A DNA stretch of 64,000 bases, taken from NCBI GenBank assembly GCA_037179385.1, contig CM074196.1, positions 30,835,986 to 30,899,985 on the forward strand, given 5' to 3'. Of the stretch, positions 11,566 to 24,677 are shown in pieces (position 1 is the first letter of the stretch; every line of letters begins with the position of its first letter). The DNA comes from Holothuria scabra (Eukaryota; Echinodermata; Holothuroidea; Aspidochirotida; Holothuriidae). A model generated the notes under the pieces. That model was given only the letters and a program-made list of their open reading frames with translations. It was not told the DNA's origin and did no database searches. The position numbers and the translations under genes are program-made.

Positions 11566-14036
11566 CTTACTTTTTGTTACATCCTCCCGGCCTGATTACT
11601 TCTTATCGCTTCAGGGAGGCAATAAGCTCACTTCGCGCACACTAGCTACATCCAGTACCAGATATATTAAAATACACTAAAAGTTACATAACCATTTGGG
11701 GATAGCTATCAGACTAGTCTAGCATGTGTCCATTAATTTTCACGCAGTGCGAAAACAATGAAAGCACATCTTATTGGGGGAACAGATCATATAACAAGCG
11801 CAATTACCAGTTACACCCCACACCGCCTTTGATCTACTGGGGTGTCTATGTTGCGGCATGAATGTGACGGCATGAATGAATTATGTTGGTAAAATTCGAT
11901 GCCCATTGGCAAAACTGTAACTTGTGTCCTAGAAAATTTCCATTGGGGACGCATCCATTCTTGAAAGTCATCCAGTAAACAAACAACTTGTAGGCTCTGC
12001 GAAGAACCATCAAACGTTATCCATGAAAGACAATGTTTTTAAACAAAAGCTTGGCGATTTCTCCCTATCCCATTTTCCCAGGTAAATGCGCACTGTCTAA
12101 CAAGGTGTCTCTTGATTGGCTGTTGCCATAGTAATGTATCGATTGTATCCTTTGTTAGGGTTATTGATTAGGTTATGGATTAGGTTAGGGATTAGGGTTA
12201 TCGTTAGCCAGTTAGGAAATTCTTGTTAAACAGTGTTGGTCGCCAACATTTTCAGGTTGTCTTCCTGCAGGCTGCCAACATTTTGTTCACTGTTATTTTA
12301 AAATCAATTCAAAAATCTGTATAGGAGCGCCCTCTATTAATGTCAAAAGCTTGGACCTTATTTCACTGGAGCCAAACGTTTGCGCAGTACTCGTCGTTTT
12401 TTATGAGTACTTGATTAATTTCACGGTAGCTCTTTCCCTTTTGTAACGTTATTCATCAATTTTAGATCTCAGTTAAGACACCATACTTCGTTAACTTGAA
12501 GAGCTAATTCTCTCCCCCAAGTACAAATTTTAAAGTCCACGGACTCGAAATTCTCAATTGGCACGCTCTTTGATTGACAGCCAGCTCAAAAAATATAGAG
12601 TGCCGGTAATGAAATCCATGTAACACAACACTGAGGTCTTTTATACTCATCATGAAGCAATATACTGAGGTTATTTGGATGAGGATGAATTTTAGACAAT
12701 TGCGGGAGGGACTGAAGTCACTTAGGCTAGGAGAATAGAAAGTGTTTGGGGTGAAAGTATTACGGTAGGCCTTTAATAACTTGGTGTTGACTAAAACTTT
12801 CCTGATATTAAATTGGTAGTTGCTAATCGAACAAATATGTTCATCGTATCGATGTCTGGCACAGTGTGAGTACGTAGGTGTCCAATCGGCGGATAATCTG
12901 TACAAAGATAGGCCTTTATTCAGACCCATAGCCTACGAATTTTAGTCATTTAATAATCATGAACACAGTTTTATTCTAAAGGTCAAAAGTAACCTACCTG
13001 ACCGTAAAATTTGGTTCAAAATATCGCAGTGGTTGAACAGCGATGATAAAATATTTGTAAGCATTTGCTTCGACTTAGTGGTCACACAGTTTGAAAGTTG
13101 TAGTTCATAATACCAAGTTATTAATTGTGCATGAAAGGAATAAGTTTGACCCATTGAGTAGTGACTGAAACATGGATCACAGCATCCGCCATTCGTTGTA
13201 TAACAGTGCTTGAACATCAACTAAAAGCGGCAATCATAGTTTGTTTTACAATTTTTTCGCACGTTAAATTCTGCACAACATTTTTCAAACTCGGGTCAGT
13301 AATACTGATGCATGTTTCCAAATACGAGGCAGGTAAAGTCGGGGGGGGGGGGGTGGTTGGGGGGTGGTGGTTGGGTTAGGGGGAGTGAAGCCAACAAATG
13401 ATGCACAACATGAGTGTCACTATAAATACTAGGACTAGCAGCCAATGATATACATGATTGCCTGCCTGCCGATCCACCCGAGGTTGAGAACGTCTGAACT
13501 TGATGAACGTAAAGATCGTATCCCAGCACCACCACTAGATAGATTTCGTAATATATCTTACCCCATGGGGTGGACGATAACTAAAAGGGAAAAAAGGCAA
13601 TATATCAGCCCTTTTTTCAAGAAATAAGTTTCTCACACTTCAAATTCAGTTGTTTGTTGTTCAAGAAGAATTTGTTTACCCAAACTTTCAACATTTTAAA
13701 TGATGTCGCGGCAACGTACTTTGAAGAGATGTAGCTATTGCTGGGTTTTATGATTAAGACTTTGTTCTTTGTACTCTTTGTTTGAGCATTTTCAACACAG
13801 TATTTCCATCTATGGTTCAGCTCGTCGCCTACGAAAAACTAACTCAACGAGAAGGAGGATGGTGACAGTCTCGAGCCTTTGTTGACTGGAAATGAACTTA
13901 AAGATCAAGACCAGACCCCAAAATTATGTTGAAGCAGTCACTTAATATTACAGTTTTCTTCTTCTTCCTCCGTCTGCAAAGTATTTTGAATCATGTTTTA
14001 TCATTCAGTATTGCATAACATTCAGTATTGCATAGT
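11566..14036. other. Intergenic stretch with repeat remnants
   Basis: No gene is recognised. The stretch contains the MITE at 12085, a minus-strand fragment of the GTCAATCAA repeat family near 12500-12600, and a G-rich run at 13340-13382. A minus-strand frame of 141 codons at 12504-12929 overlaps that repeat fragment and has no recognisable domain. Confidence 0.4.
12085..12237. mobile_element. Palindrome-ended MITE, copy 2
   Basis: Reverse-oriented relative to the copy at 901. It starts AATGCGCACTGTCTAACAA, has ATGTATCGATTGTATCC and TAGCCAGTTAGGAA inside, and ends TTAAACAGTGTTGG, so one end has decayed. The TTAGGGTTA-like stretch inside belongs to the element. Confidence 0.58.
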
Positions 14037-14155
14037 AATCCATCCATCCGTCCGTCCGTCCGTCCGTCCATCTGTCCATCCGTCCGTCCGTCCGTCCGTC
14101 CGTCCGTCCGTCCGTCCGTCCATCCGTCCCTCCGTCCATCCATCCATCCACTCAT
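14037..14155. repeat. (CCGT)n / (CCAT)n tetranucleotide microsatellite
   Basis: A tract of about 120 bases built from CCGT with interspersed CCAT. The frame across it encodes only Pro-Ser-Val-Arg-type repeats and is not a gene. Confidence 0.92.
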
Positions 14156-14867
14156 TTACTCACACTCTTTAACTCACTCATTTATTCATTTGGTTCATGA
14201 TTATCACAACACAGAAGTGTGCAACTAACAATAGCAAATAAATAACAAAAGGTGTGATAGGGAGTGTACTTAGAAACCTTTTAAGGCTCTTCATGAAGTG
14301 TCACAATTTTTAAAAGTAAAACAAGCAATTACTTTAAGTAAATTTCATATTTGAAGGGAAATTTTTTACATGACTCCCAACAGCCAGTTATAAAACAGGG
14401 TAGTCTACTTCACTACTTCAAGTTTGGGTGACTGCTTTTGCCCTTTAACAGAAACATCTGCTTCCTGAGGATTGGATTAGATTGACTTAGTAACTCCATG
14501 CATTATCTATGTGCCTATGGCTGGTTCCAGCAGGTCATGTGACCAAGAAGTTGTCGCCGTTAGAGTTAGTTAGATGGGGTTGAACGACACACCAACACAA
14601 ATGTGTTATATAGCGTTAAGCAAAGTTACAATGTCGGGGTAAAACTACCTAAAAATGATCCAGGTTATCTCGACGCAGGTAACTTTTTGAGAGTGTTGAG
14701 GAAGTTCATTTAGCTAGTTCTACCAGTATCCATGTATCCTTTTGTGAACTGAACCAGACATTTGGACTGGGGGCGCTGTTTAAAATAAAGTATTTTCGTC
14801 TGAATCCAGTACCCTACACTACAGGTTTGAGAAAAAGAGGAGCGACTAGGTTAGGTGTAAGTTACTT

Positions 14868-15112
14868 TAGATGAGGTTTTGTGGTCAATTTCCAACCATC
14901 TGGTTCAAGTCGAGCCGTCTACAGATTTTTCCAGTTGTGGCTCAGTGCATGGCTTGTTTTACCTACTGCATTGCTTATGCTGAGCACCAAGCAGAATGGT
15001 AGTAAGTTCCGTTTTTTAAAGTCTTCAGTGTAGGCCGGCCAGGACTTAAACTCTTGATTTCCCGACTGCAGGTTTGAACATGCACTAACCACTTGACCAT
15101 GTAGGGTTAAAC
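14868..15112 (-). mobile_element. tRNA-derived SINE
   Basis: A nearly full-length copy. Body motifs TTCAAGTCGAGCC, CCAGTTGTGGCTCA, GCTTATGCTGAGCACCAAGC and GGCCAGGACTTAAA lead to a head that reads TGGTCAAGTGGTTAGTGCATG on the minus strand (box A-like). Frames crossing it are not genes. Confidence 0.65.
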
Positions 15113-18100
15113 GACTGCAGCTTCTGACCTTTTGGTTTAATCTAGCGACCCACGGCCTTTTATAATTTGTGGGCACGGATTTCCTTCATACGTGGATATA
15201 ACATATTATACGTAGAATGTCGCGCAACTTGTGGGAATATGCGTAGCGAGATAGTTGTCTGCTATGGTTTTGTGCCAAGTTTGCATACTCGCTCAAGTTG
15301 TTCAAATCAACATATTTTGCTAGAACGTTGAGATATTTTCTTAATATTACAAGTTAAGGTCAAAATCACTTCACGTATTACAGGAATATGACATTGTTTC
15401 CCGTTCGAGTTTAACTTTTGTTTAAAATATTACTTAGTCGTCGTCAAATCATGAAAATTATGGCTTCACGACAGCCATCTTGGTGCTCCCTTTGCCCCTA
15501 TCGGTGGATACAATGTACAGATAGGACGTACACGTTCATGCTCTGTCCATGTATATGGGAAGTCCGTGGTTGGGCACCGGATTTTTATTCCTACTCCTCA
15601 TGCAGGCATGATCTAAAGATCTTAAAGGCAGTGTGATATAAAAATGACAAAAATGATTATTTGATGTAAAGAGTACCAAAACCATAAAAATAGCTACAAT
15701 TCACATCAAACTCCATTAAAAATTGACCAGTTTACAGGGAAATTTCTGATATGTACTTAATAAACGTGGACTCAATTGTGATATTATAAGAGGGACATGC
15801 CACATTTGGCCAATGTTACCCTTTGTTTTTACAATCTTCATTTCAAAGACAGTTGTAACATTAGTATGTACTGAACGGTTTTATTTTGGAAGTGTAAACT
15901 GTCTCCTTAAAAGTCATCAGTATTAATCACCAAACCATAAACTACCTGATAAGTAATTACGAGGTAATTAATATAGGGTTACAAAAGAAATGTCAACACT
16001 GTGCAACACCCCACCTCATTATTTTTGCAATAGCAACAAAAACAACTTTGAAGAGGTGTATGATCTTGAGAACCGTAAAAGATATTCAATTTATTCCAAC
16101 CGACTTTGCCTTGAAGAGTGTCACTCTGTAACTGCCACGTGAAGTCAGATCATTTTTCTTACATGTCACACTAACTTTAATTAATAGCAAGAAGATTTGA
16201 TGAACAGGTTAGAAAACGAATTTGTTATATCTTTCCTTTTGATCATAGCTTTCTCCGTCGCTAAGATACCCCATTGTATGTGGAATTCAATAAGCCTATT
16301 GTGGAATTCAATTACGTAAATTTAAGATTTCTCTATTTGTCAAAAGTTTCAGCTGTCCTTGTGCGATATGCTAATTGAACCAGAGCGTATCCAGATGGAC
16401 TCATGGAAGTGTGGGGCACAGCGTAGGATATACAAACCGAGCTCAGCACGTGTAGCGTTAATAAGTGCATACAACGCTATCTGAGTGTCTAGCCAAGTCG
16501 AACGAAAATAGGTCCCAGTTCTTCTTTACGTAAGATTAAAGTGCAACTTTTTTACACCAAAAAGGCAATTAAGACGCATCCCACTCCTTCCTTATGTTAT
16601 GGATCGAGTAGAACTTCTTTGAATCCCTACAAGAACTGTACCTTGGGGTGAGAGGATTAGTCCTTTGAAAGAAGGGTTTAAGGTCACAACAGGATTTGGT
16701 ATGTTAGAGGGGTACTTATTCTGAGCATTTCGGTGAAATTTGCATTGAAATCCGATGTGTGGTTCCCAAGATATGAGCACGTAAAGTTTTCACATTTTCA
16801 ACAAAATGTGAACTTGAAGCAAGCACATATGACATCACATCTCCACATTTATGGGCAGTCTTTTGTTTTTCTTTAAACCTTATACTGGATTTCCTCCTCA
16901 GCAATCCCATATTATTAAAATGTGGCATGAGAGTTTTACAAACTTTGCATCCCCCACAGGGAGTTCATACTCCTATTAACCTCAAGGTCAACACAACAGT
17001 CTGATAAAACAAAGGGAATCAAAGCATTTCTTGTCAATGTGAGGAAGTGATATAAGCTCTGCTGCCCTCAAACTCACTTTTGAACACAAATCTACTGACT
17101 TCATTTACTGATATCTCAAGAAATACATGTCCAATTTGAATGGAACTTTCACCATACTTTGTAGGTTTGTTCCCCTTTCACATAACATATGAAAATTAAA
17201 TTTTTGCTTTAACTTCCCCTTTAAATAAAACAATTAGATCCATGTTTTACTCGTCACATTGTTCATATGCCTACCATCGTCCACACGAATATTCACTGTT
17301 GGTACACTTTATATGTTAAGCACATGTCTCAACGCTCAGTCGAGTTCAACTTGTAAAATTTCTTGTGAACCTTTAATGGCAACCAAATTATAGGCAGTAG
17401 CCTTAAAAGTACTTCTTTAAACAGAAGAAGAAAACGAACTTTTAAATTCTTCGTGAACTCGGTAATTCATTCGACTGTTCTAATCCCTAAGGTGCTCTTC
17501 AGTTCAACTTTCACCACCAAAAATTATTAAGATTAATTTTCCATCATCATCATTGAGTGTGGACGCTTTGCAGGAAATCATCGTAGCAACTATTACATAC
17601 TAAATCAATCAGTAAAACCTCAAAGATCTGCTTTGTTTACTTCAGGAGTATTAAAGGTTATCATTTCCATTTTACTTGCCCGAAGGGGAGTCAGGGGTCA
17701 AACTTCTAAATTTGGCAAACAAGAAGAACAGACTGTAGCTATCTGGCTATGGTGAACGTCATTGTTCTTCATCATATGCAAACATATCGCTAGCACGGTG
17801 ACAGAGATATCAGTTTTGTCTAATAAGGAACCTTCAGGTTGACAGCTGTAAAACTTTGTCAGAAAGTAACCCAAACCTTGTGGAAACTTGGGTAGGTTTA
17901 TGAAAATGGTGTCACCTGTTCATGCCTTTTTGTCAATACATGGTTGGTATAAATTTGATCAATGTACGCCCTGATAACAAGAGCTAATCCTCCCTGTTGT
18001 CACCATCATCAAATTATTGGTGACCAACCACCGTCTCCATTCCCTAATCAAACTTGTTGAGTGTCCCTCCCCTATCCGTGCCGTAGATGAGAAACAAAAA

Positions 18101-18401
18101 AAAAAAAAAAAAAATAAGAAAAAATATGATACGTTTAGGTTTCATTGCATCTGGTTGCTGCAATAAATGAGCCTTCGTATTTTATTCTCTCAACAAAATA
18201 GCAACGAGACACTTTTGAATCTTGTCAAAAACTTGTGGGCCGTTTTTGCCCATCGAAGAGCCAGCGGCTTACTCAGTCCAATATGTTTCAACTGGTATGA
18301 GGGCAGCAACTTGATCAGTTGATCGTTGTCCTTGGGAGGAGTCTAAGCCTAAACGAACACCCTACCTTGTGTAAAGGACCAAATGCTCCCCCTTTTTTGT
18401 C
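15113..18401. other. Intergenic stretch, no gene recognised
   Basis: About 3.3 kb without a recognisable exon. A fragment of the GTCAATCAA family lies near 16590-16670 (GGGGTGAGAGGATTAG). An A-run is at about 18091-18115. Frames are short and featureless. Confidence 0.4.
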
Positions 18402-18622
18402 CAGTTAGATGAGGTTTTCCGGCCCAGTAGCTAAAGCCGGGCCAGCCATGGTATTTTTCTAGGTGTGGCTCACTGAATTGTTTTTCTACTCCACGGAGCA
18501 ACAAGTACAAAGGAAATACGTTTCATTTTCAAGTATCCGTTGCGACCAGGAGTCGACTCCAAAGCCTCCAGGCTGCATAGTTACATTCTCTTGAGGCAAA
18601 CCACTTGACCCTGCAGTTACCT
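18402..18622 (-). mobile_element. tRNA-derived SINE, diverged
   Basis: The same family, with AGATGAGGTTTTCCGGCCCAG at the tail end and GTGTGGCTCACTGAATTG in the body. The head is weak (on the minus strand GGTCAAGTGGTTTGCC). It is more diverged than the copy at 14868. Confidence 0.55.
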
Positions 18623-19255
18623 TCCCCTTCCTCTGGTAGATTTCAGACGACCAATTGGGGCGTGGTTGAGGAGGGGAATCTGCTGCATTCCCGCATGGGT
18701 CCGCCCGAACGACACTTAAACTCACTAGAAAAGAAATAATTTGTCAGTTTTTAGTAGACTACCGTTGGAATTCACCCTTGAGTTCGATCAGACGGATGTT
18801 TCAAACTCTGGTAGGTATTTATCTGCTGCTTTTTGACAGTGAATATAGGGGTCTCAGATTTTTTCAAAAGAACATGAAACAAAAAATTGTAATGAAGTAG
18901 ATGATAAATTTAGGTCAATCGAGGTCTTAGAACGATCATTAAATATGCGAAAAGCATATTGGATACTTTCCTACAGTCTAAATCTGACACGTTTTCCAAC
19001 AAGATCAACAAAGGTATCGATAAGCAATGGCGTATCGACAAGTAGTGACGGCGTGATGGGGGCATAGGGGGAATTTGTCCCCCCGTTTCCCCCATGTTAA
19101 GACAATTAGGCCATCTGAGTTAGGGATATGGAGTAAGCTCTAGCGAAAGGGTAAATATCCTAATATAAGTCCCACCAGGCTTTAATTTTCACCCAGATAT
19201 ATACTAAAATATCAGAGTTCCTCGGTTTCGCCGCCCACTTTTCCAATAGTGTCTC

Positions 19256-20499
19256 CAGAGTGACGCCAGCCAAGGGGGAAGGGGGAGGGTATTGCCCCAG
19301 TCCGTGAAGGCTGCGATCCGTCGGGAGAAGATCAAATTTCGTCGGGATCCTTCATCCACAAGATGTAAGTCCTGTAACCTCTTTGTCCCCCATATCTTCC
19401 TGATTTTGCTTACGACAAGACAATATTCTATTCTGCAAGTGAACTCTCAAAAATTCCTCATTTTCCCTTCAAAATCCTTTCAAGATCTATTTCAATATAA
19501 GATCCAGATTTTCAAGCATTCTGAACAGGAAGTCAGAAAAGTGTCCATTTTCACCGTTCGACAGTATATTAAAACTTCAACTACAAATTTCAGTCTTGAT
19601 TTTGCCGTATGAACTTGAGAGACTCCAATTTCTCAATCCTCCTCAGTCTGGCTAGAAACTTTCCGTGCATAAAATTCCTCAATTTTACAAGCTGCTGACT
19701 TTCAAATGTTTAGATGCAACAAAACATTTTTGGGAAATTTTCCAATATTATCAGAAGATCTTAATCCACATGATGATATATAGAAACCTCAACAGACTTC
19801 AAGTTGCCCTGGGGACCTACTCGATTTTTACCATAAGTAGGTGAAATCCCCCAATAAAAACCCCAATCTATAAAAAGAAATTATATCTTTTTCTCCGGCA
19901 TCATAAGCTTCAGATATTAAAATACTTGTTAAAAATGGCAAAGTGTCTTCGAAAGATTAAGCACTTTCCGTGGATGTTCTGCAACTTAAAAATTTAATCC
20001 AACTGCAACCACCCCCGTATTCTATTTAATTTTGCTCTTGAAAATCAGATCGCTGAATAAAAACTATAAACATTTCAATTTCATCTAACCAAAACATCAA
20101 AATTCTATTCATTAAATTTTCTCCAATAAAATTGTAAGCTCTTAATTTTTTAAGCAAGTTAACGTTTTTAGACAAACTTCCAGTTTTGTATGAGTCTTAA
20201 TCCCTAAACGAATTTCAGTCGACGATATAACTTTTTTGATTTTGCTCATATGGTGGACAGATTCTTCTATAAACACCTCGATTTTAAATGGCCCTCAGTA
20301 CAAAAACAAAAAAAAACAATTTCTTTCATAAATTACAACTTTTCTTCCTTGGCAAGCTTCGATTTTGTTTGCTAAAAGAGAGCAAAACATTTCGGCGCAT
20401 CTTAAATTTTAAACTCTTGTAATGTCCAACCTGAAACTCATCTTGTCGGGGATTCAAAATGCTGGCCCGGCCGATGTCGGCGAAAACCTGACACCCCTG
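19256..20499. mobile_element. hAT-like element, related to the one at 25983
   Basis: The left end CAGAGTGACGCCAG resembles CAGGGGTGGCGCCAG of the 25983 element, and the right end read inward is CAGGGGTGTCAGG. Flanks are AGTGTCTC and CAGTGTCC, similar but imperfect. Internal sequence parallels the 25983 element on both sides of its LINE, for example CCTTCATC(C/T)ACA near the left and TTTGCTCTTGAAAA near 20032. A frame of 106 codons at 19292-19612 has no domain. Confidence 0.5.
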
Positions 20500-20577
20500 C
20501 AGTGTCCCACAACTGGAAACGATGCAAAGAACATTGTTAGAACTAAATAAGAAGGGCATGAGTTGAGACGTTAACTC

Positions 20578-20665
20578 ACCAGCCAGACAGCCAACCAACC
20601 AACCAATTAACCAGTCAGCCAGCCATCAAGCCAAACAACCAACCAGCCAGCCAGCCAACTCTTCA
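20578..20665. repeat. Imperfect (CCAR)n tetranucleotide tract
   Basis: Alternating CAGC, CAAC and CAGA blocks over about 85 bases just after the hAT-like element; low complexity only. Confidence 0.8.
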
Positions 20666-20940
20666 ACCATACAACCGATTTTCTTTTTTGTGCCTTTTCG
20701 TATTGGCATAGACAATAGAAAGACGTAGCGTACGCGCTCAAATGAACCCTATTCAAAATTGCACTCTATCAGCCATACATTCCCGACCATACACAATAAA
20801 TATAGATTTTATGTGTCATTCGGAAGTTTCATTTCATTTTATTTACACCCCTAGACGACCCATACTGAACCACCTTTGACTGACTCAGATATCTCACCTG
20901 TTACGGTTAAAACACGAGAAGCTTGTATTGGCTTGACAGT

Positions 20941-21226
20941 CTTAGCTAGCTAGCAGTTAGGATTAGGAACAATATCACGGCGAACGGATAAAAGTGGATC
21001 ATGTAAAACTGTGAGTGAACTTTTTTGTCTCAAACTTTTTTGTCTAAAACTGTGAGTGAACTTTTTTGTCTCAATCAAGTCCAAACTGACCTTTGATATA
21101 TAGTTTGGATCCAGTGCTTTCATATCCCTGCAAGTTGCAGGAAAAAATCCTCGGGGTGGCTTTTTAGATTCAGAAACGGAGGGTAACCGCTTCAAAACAC
21201 TCCAACATTTTCCGTTCGTAACGAAG
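20941..21226 (+). promoter_or_regulatory. 5' flank / putative 5'UTR of the multi-EGF gene
   Basis: This stretch lies directly before the predicted start codon. It holds a short tandem duplication (about 21004-21075) in which a 29-base block containing GTGAGTGAACTTTTTTGTCTC occurs nearly twice, with an extra TTTTTTGTCT between. No convincing TATA box at a fixed distance from a start site is visible. The ATG context is favourable (A at -3, G at +4). Where the transcript begins cannot be read from sequence alone, and a non-coding exon further upstream is possible. Confidence 0.3.
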
Positions 21227-21394
21227 ATGGGAGTGAAACGTTCTACAGCATTTCTGTGTCTTTTGTTAACGGTCGCTTGGTGTCATTTGTCTTGTGAAGC
21301 CGTCCATGTCTCAAGTTCTGAAGAAATTATGCAAATAACCGAGGAGCCAACGGCATCCCCAGAACCTGCACTATCTGACAGACTGACGAATCAG
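21227..21394 (+). CDS. Exon 1: signal peptide of multi-EGF protein
   Basis: The 56-codon exon begins at an ATG in good Kozak context. Residues 1-5 carry K and R, residues 7-18 form a hydrophobic core (AFLCLLLTVAW), and a plausible signal peptidase site follows SCEA near residue 25. The rest is acidic and rich in S, E, T and P (SSSEEIMQITEEPTASPEP). The exon ends at CAG followed by the donor GTAGGT, leaving phase 0. Continuing the frame past the donor reaches a stop after eight more codons, so a spliced product is more likely than a 64-residue peptide. It joins in frame to exon 2, whose entry phase is also 0. The link across 12.7 kb is inferred from phase and order, not proven. Confidence 0.6.
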
Positions 21395-24303
21395 GTAGGT
21401 CCAGGTCAAGCTCCATGTTGATGCTACTTACCTTATCCCTCGCAAGGGGATTGGTAATCAAAGTTGTGAATTTCTTTCGTTATGGCGACTAAGCTAGTCG
21501 AAGTTCTATCACACTGATATTAAGTAGAGCATCTTACTGGAAGCAGTGACAAGGTGACCCAGACGGTTTCCACCGGGAAGATCCCCTCAAACCACGGGGT
21601 GGAAAAGGGGACAAATTACAAAACTTAGGAGAAGGGAAAACGAAGAGGAACGGAAAGTAAGATGCACAAAAGGAAATGAGATTATTAATCTTTAGTTCAA
21701 AGAGACTGACAATTTTACCAATGAGTCTTTTACCCGTAAACGTTACAAGTTGAATAGGTTCCATTCTGATTGAATATTGTTATGGTTATTAGGATAATCA
21801 GCGTTTGATTATCCGCCACAATCACAAATTCGGTTGAAACTAACAAAAATGACATTTCAGTATTAAAACATCTGACATGTTTTAGCTTAGGAAACCGGCC
21901 TTAAGAGTGCCGAAATTCGTTCAACATTGCCCACAAATAAGATAGCATCAAAGAAGGCACTGTAAAATTTTTCTGAAAATAAATATGAACAGACTACAAT
22001 AAGCAACATACAAGCCAGGATACGAACCAAAAAATGCCACGTTATAGCTCCATGGTTCTGCGCACTTTGAGTGTTGGGGGAAGGCGAACGGAGGTGCTCA
22101 GATATATTGTGATCAAAAATGGTTGTTCACGGTAGCCTTAACTTTATCTTGTAATTCTCTGTAAGCACGCTAAAGGGCCCACCGTCACACCAGGGAGCTG
22201 TTACTTGGCTCCATGAAATGATAACCAATGTGGTCATAAGATGATCATCAAATAACATGTGGTGTTGTGAACCTACACGCCTAGATTACTGTCACAGGTT
22301 CATGTTCTGATTGCATTGGTTCATGTACTAAATGCCTAAGTTCTTGTACTGCATGGATTCAAGTGGATTTCGAAAGGCAATAAGCCCCTAGAAATATAGA
22401 GGGCCCAAAGAACTGCGAAAATTTTGATCCAATTGACCATTTCGATGTTTCATTGCATTAGATCCAGTAAATAAGCCATTTTGCTTCTAATTTCCGTGAC
22501 ATATGATGGCACAGGGATGGTATGGAGCAACAGTGGGCCTTGCCCAAAGAGAAACCTAGTTCAACAATCGAAAGCACGGATTCTTCCTTGAGTCTATTCA
22601 CGACAGGTAGACTAGATATTAACTATAGGCATGAAAAGTTTAGGTATCAGTTTTCAAAATTCATTGCAGCATGGTATTAGATTGAAAGTTCCGGACCCAG
22701 GGCCCCAATGTGGGCCAAAAAGAACCGAACGTCACAAGACATATAACTTCATATTTAATCACCCAAACACACTTTTTCTTGTTATAATGCAGATAAGGTA
22801 TACCTAGGTATTTTAGGTCCCAAAATTCAAGTCTCACAGACCCTTAAGTATATTGCCAAGTATGGCGTGCATTGCTGTTTATGAAAAGGCATATGAGGAA
22901 GGATAGGGAGATGTTGTTCACGTTCACCTTAGTGCCAAGTGTCATAGCTTTATTTTTAAGTGCTCAATACAGGGTCCTTGGCTCACTTTTTATTACCGCG
23001 GCTGACTTTATTCTCCCAATCTTCTTCATTTGGTATTGGTGGGAAATGGGTTCACCATATGGGTTGTATCCCGTATAGGATACTATAAGGTACCATTTAC
23101 TTTTCACTAAATGGGACACAAGTAACTTTGCACCCAACATCATGAAGCGCCCATGTGGTCCTGTACATGTGATCCATATGGGATATGTGGGTAAAACTAT
23201 CCGCGGAGCGGACTCTGTTCACTCTCCCTTTAAGGGATATGACTGAATAAGTAATATTCACTACAGTCTGCTACGCAGACAAGGGTAAAACATGCAGTGA
23301 GTGACCCAGTGTTTTCCTCATACAGTACCCATATTACATGAACGTGTATTTTAGCTACACTATATGCTTTTAGATGGTCAAAGTATGTCGTTTAGGCTTT
23401 TGATGGGAGTATAGCTCGCCGAAAGGCCCGTCCCGTATGGCATGCGGGAAGTTCAATAATAGGATGATGATCGCAATTTTTACAAGGATAACGTGTGTTT
23501 TAAATAAATAACACAGCATTTGACAAGATTATCATGTATTTTAGAATATGATGGTGTAAAATTACATCACGATAGCTCCTTAATTTTAGTAATTGAACGT
23601 ATAGGCCTACTTTTGGAACATTATATGTGACTGAGTGAGTCTTTTGGCTTGCCATACGGGAAGGATTGTAAATTAAGAATAGAACTTCCTGGAGCTAATG
23701 TCGCGGGAGTGATGAGTTGTGTTCAGAATGCCCAAGTATAAAAAACAACTCCGAATGTTGTAATATTATAAGCGTCTGTTCGCTTTTGTTTCGTAAACGC
23801 TGTTTTGTTTAGGACTGTCTAGGGCGTATTTGGGAAATATCTCTATCTCTCTCGAGAGATCAAGCTGTGATCAATTACAGTCCTGGAGAGCCACATATTT
23901 TTATTTAACACATTTTGAAGCATGCAAAGAACTGCCCGTGGTGAGCATTAAAGGGCAAGTTTAACATTTCATTTCAGGGAAAAGTTTCTTTGATTCCGAA
24001 TAGTTTTTCGCATACTAAATCATCCCTAACTTCTGGAGCTTCTCTTTGTCCAAGCAGGTATCTCAAGTCCAGCGATTTAACCAAGAGGCTTGTACAGAAA
24101 TATCCGCAAGGTTGTATGAACCTTTTATGACATGTAGTGATCTCGGTCCTCTTAGAAATCGCGAGTTTGCATAGATGGTGCAAACAACGATTTTATATTT
24201 TGCCATTTGCCATGGCAACGAAGAATGAGTTCAAGTAATGACAGAATGCACAAAATACATAAAATAACGACATCTTTAACTCCAACAAGTGTCGTGCTAT
24301 ACC
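21395..24303 (+). other. Intron 1, first part: no gene recognised
   Basis: About 2.9 kb of unique-looking, AT-rich sequence after the exon 1 donor. The open frames here are short. The longest on the + strand (22872-23078) is hydrophobic but has no recognisable domain and no splice logic tying it to the EGF gene. I see no RNA gene, and nothing that I can assign to a transposon family. Confidence 0.5.
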
Positions 24304-24677
24304 CATAGACGTACGGGAGCATTGCACTTGCTTGGGGGAGGGGGCGCATAAGGTTTCTGGACATTTCAGACTTTGTGTAGTAAAAGACTATGTATGAGGC
24401 TCAGGAAAAAAATCTTTGTATTAGCTGCCCTAATGCGCCGCAAATTTGAAAAAGTTTTGATTTTCCATGAAAATTTTGTAATCTAACCGTGGTCCTTTCT
24501 ATTTTTCGGGAAAAAGAATTCAGCGAGCTCGCTTAAATGTTTCCTATGCAATATAAAATATGCCTTTTCATGACTGAAATGGCTGCCCGAATTTTTCAGA
24601 CCCTTTCCCGAATTTCAGATTTTGCAAAGATTTGGGGACAGTCTGTCTCGACCTGACCGCTCCTAGTACGCCTATTG
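24304..24677. mobile_element. Possible small DNA transposon
   Basis: Inverted ends are CATAGACGTACGGGAGC on the left and CAATAGGCGTACTAGGAGC read inward from the right. Flanks do not form a clean duplication (GCTATACC on the left, a similar GTTATACG slightly beyond the right end). The interior is AT-rich with a G-run near the left end. It is listed because the ends match well over 16 or more bases. Confidence 0.35.

Noticed and set aside
12504..12929. A 141-codon minus-strand frame
   Set aside because: It overlaps an interspersed repeat fragment, and no domain, signal peptide or splice context supports it.
14037..14155. CRISPR-like array
   Set aside because: There are no spacers of constant size; this is a tetranucleotide microsatellite in animal DNA.
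14028..14228. A Pro/Ser/Val/Arg-repeat protein
   Set aside because: It is only a translation of the (CCGT)n microsatellite.
19041..19100. A further hAT-like end (TAGTGACGGCGTGATGGGGG)
   Set aside because: No matching opposite end or 8-bp duplication was found.
22872..23078. A small hydrophobic protein with possible membrane segments
   Set aside because: It is a single short frame in an intron with no supporting context; hydrophobic frames of this size are common in T-rich DNA.
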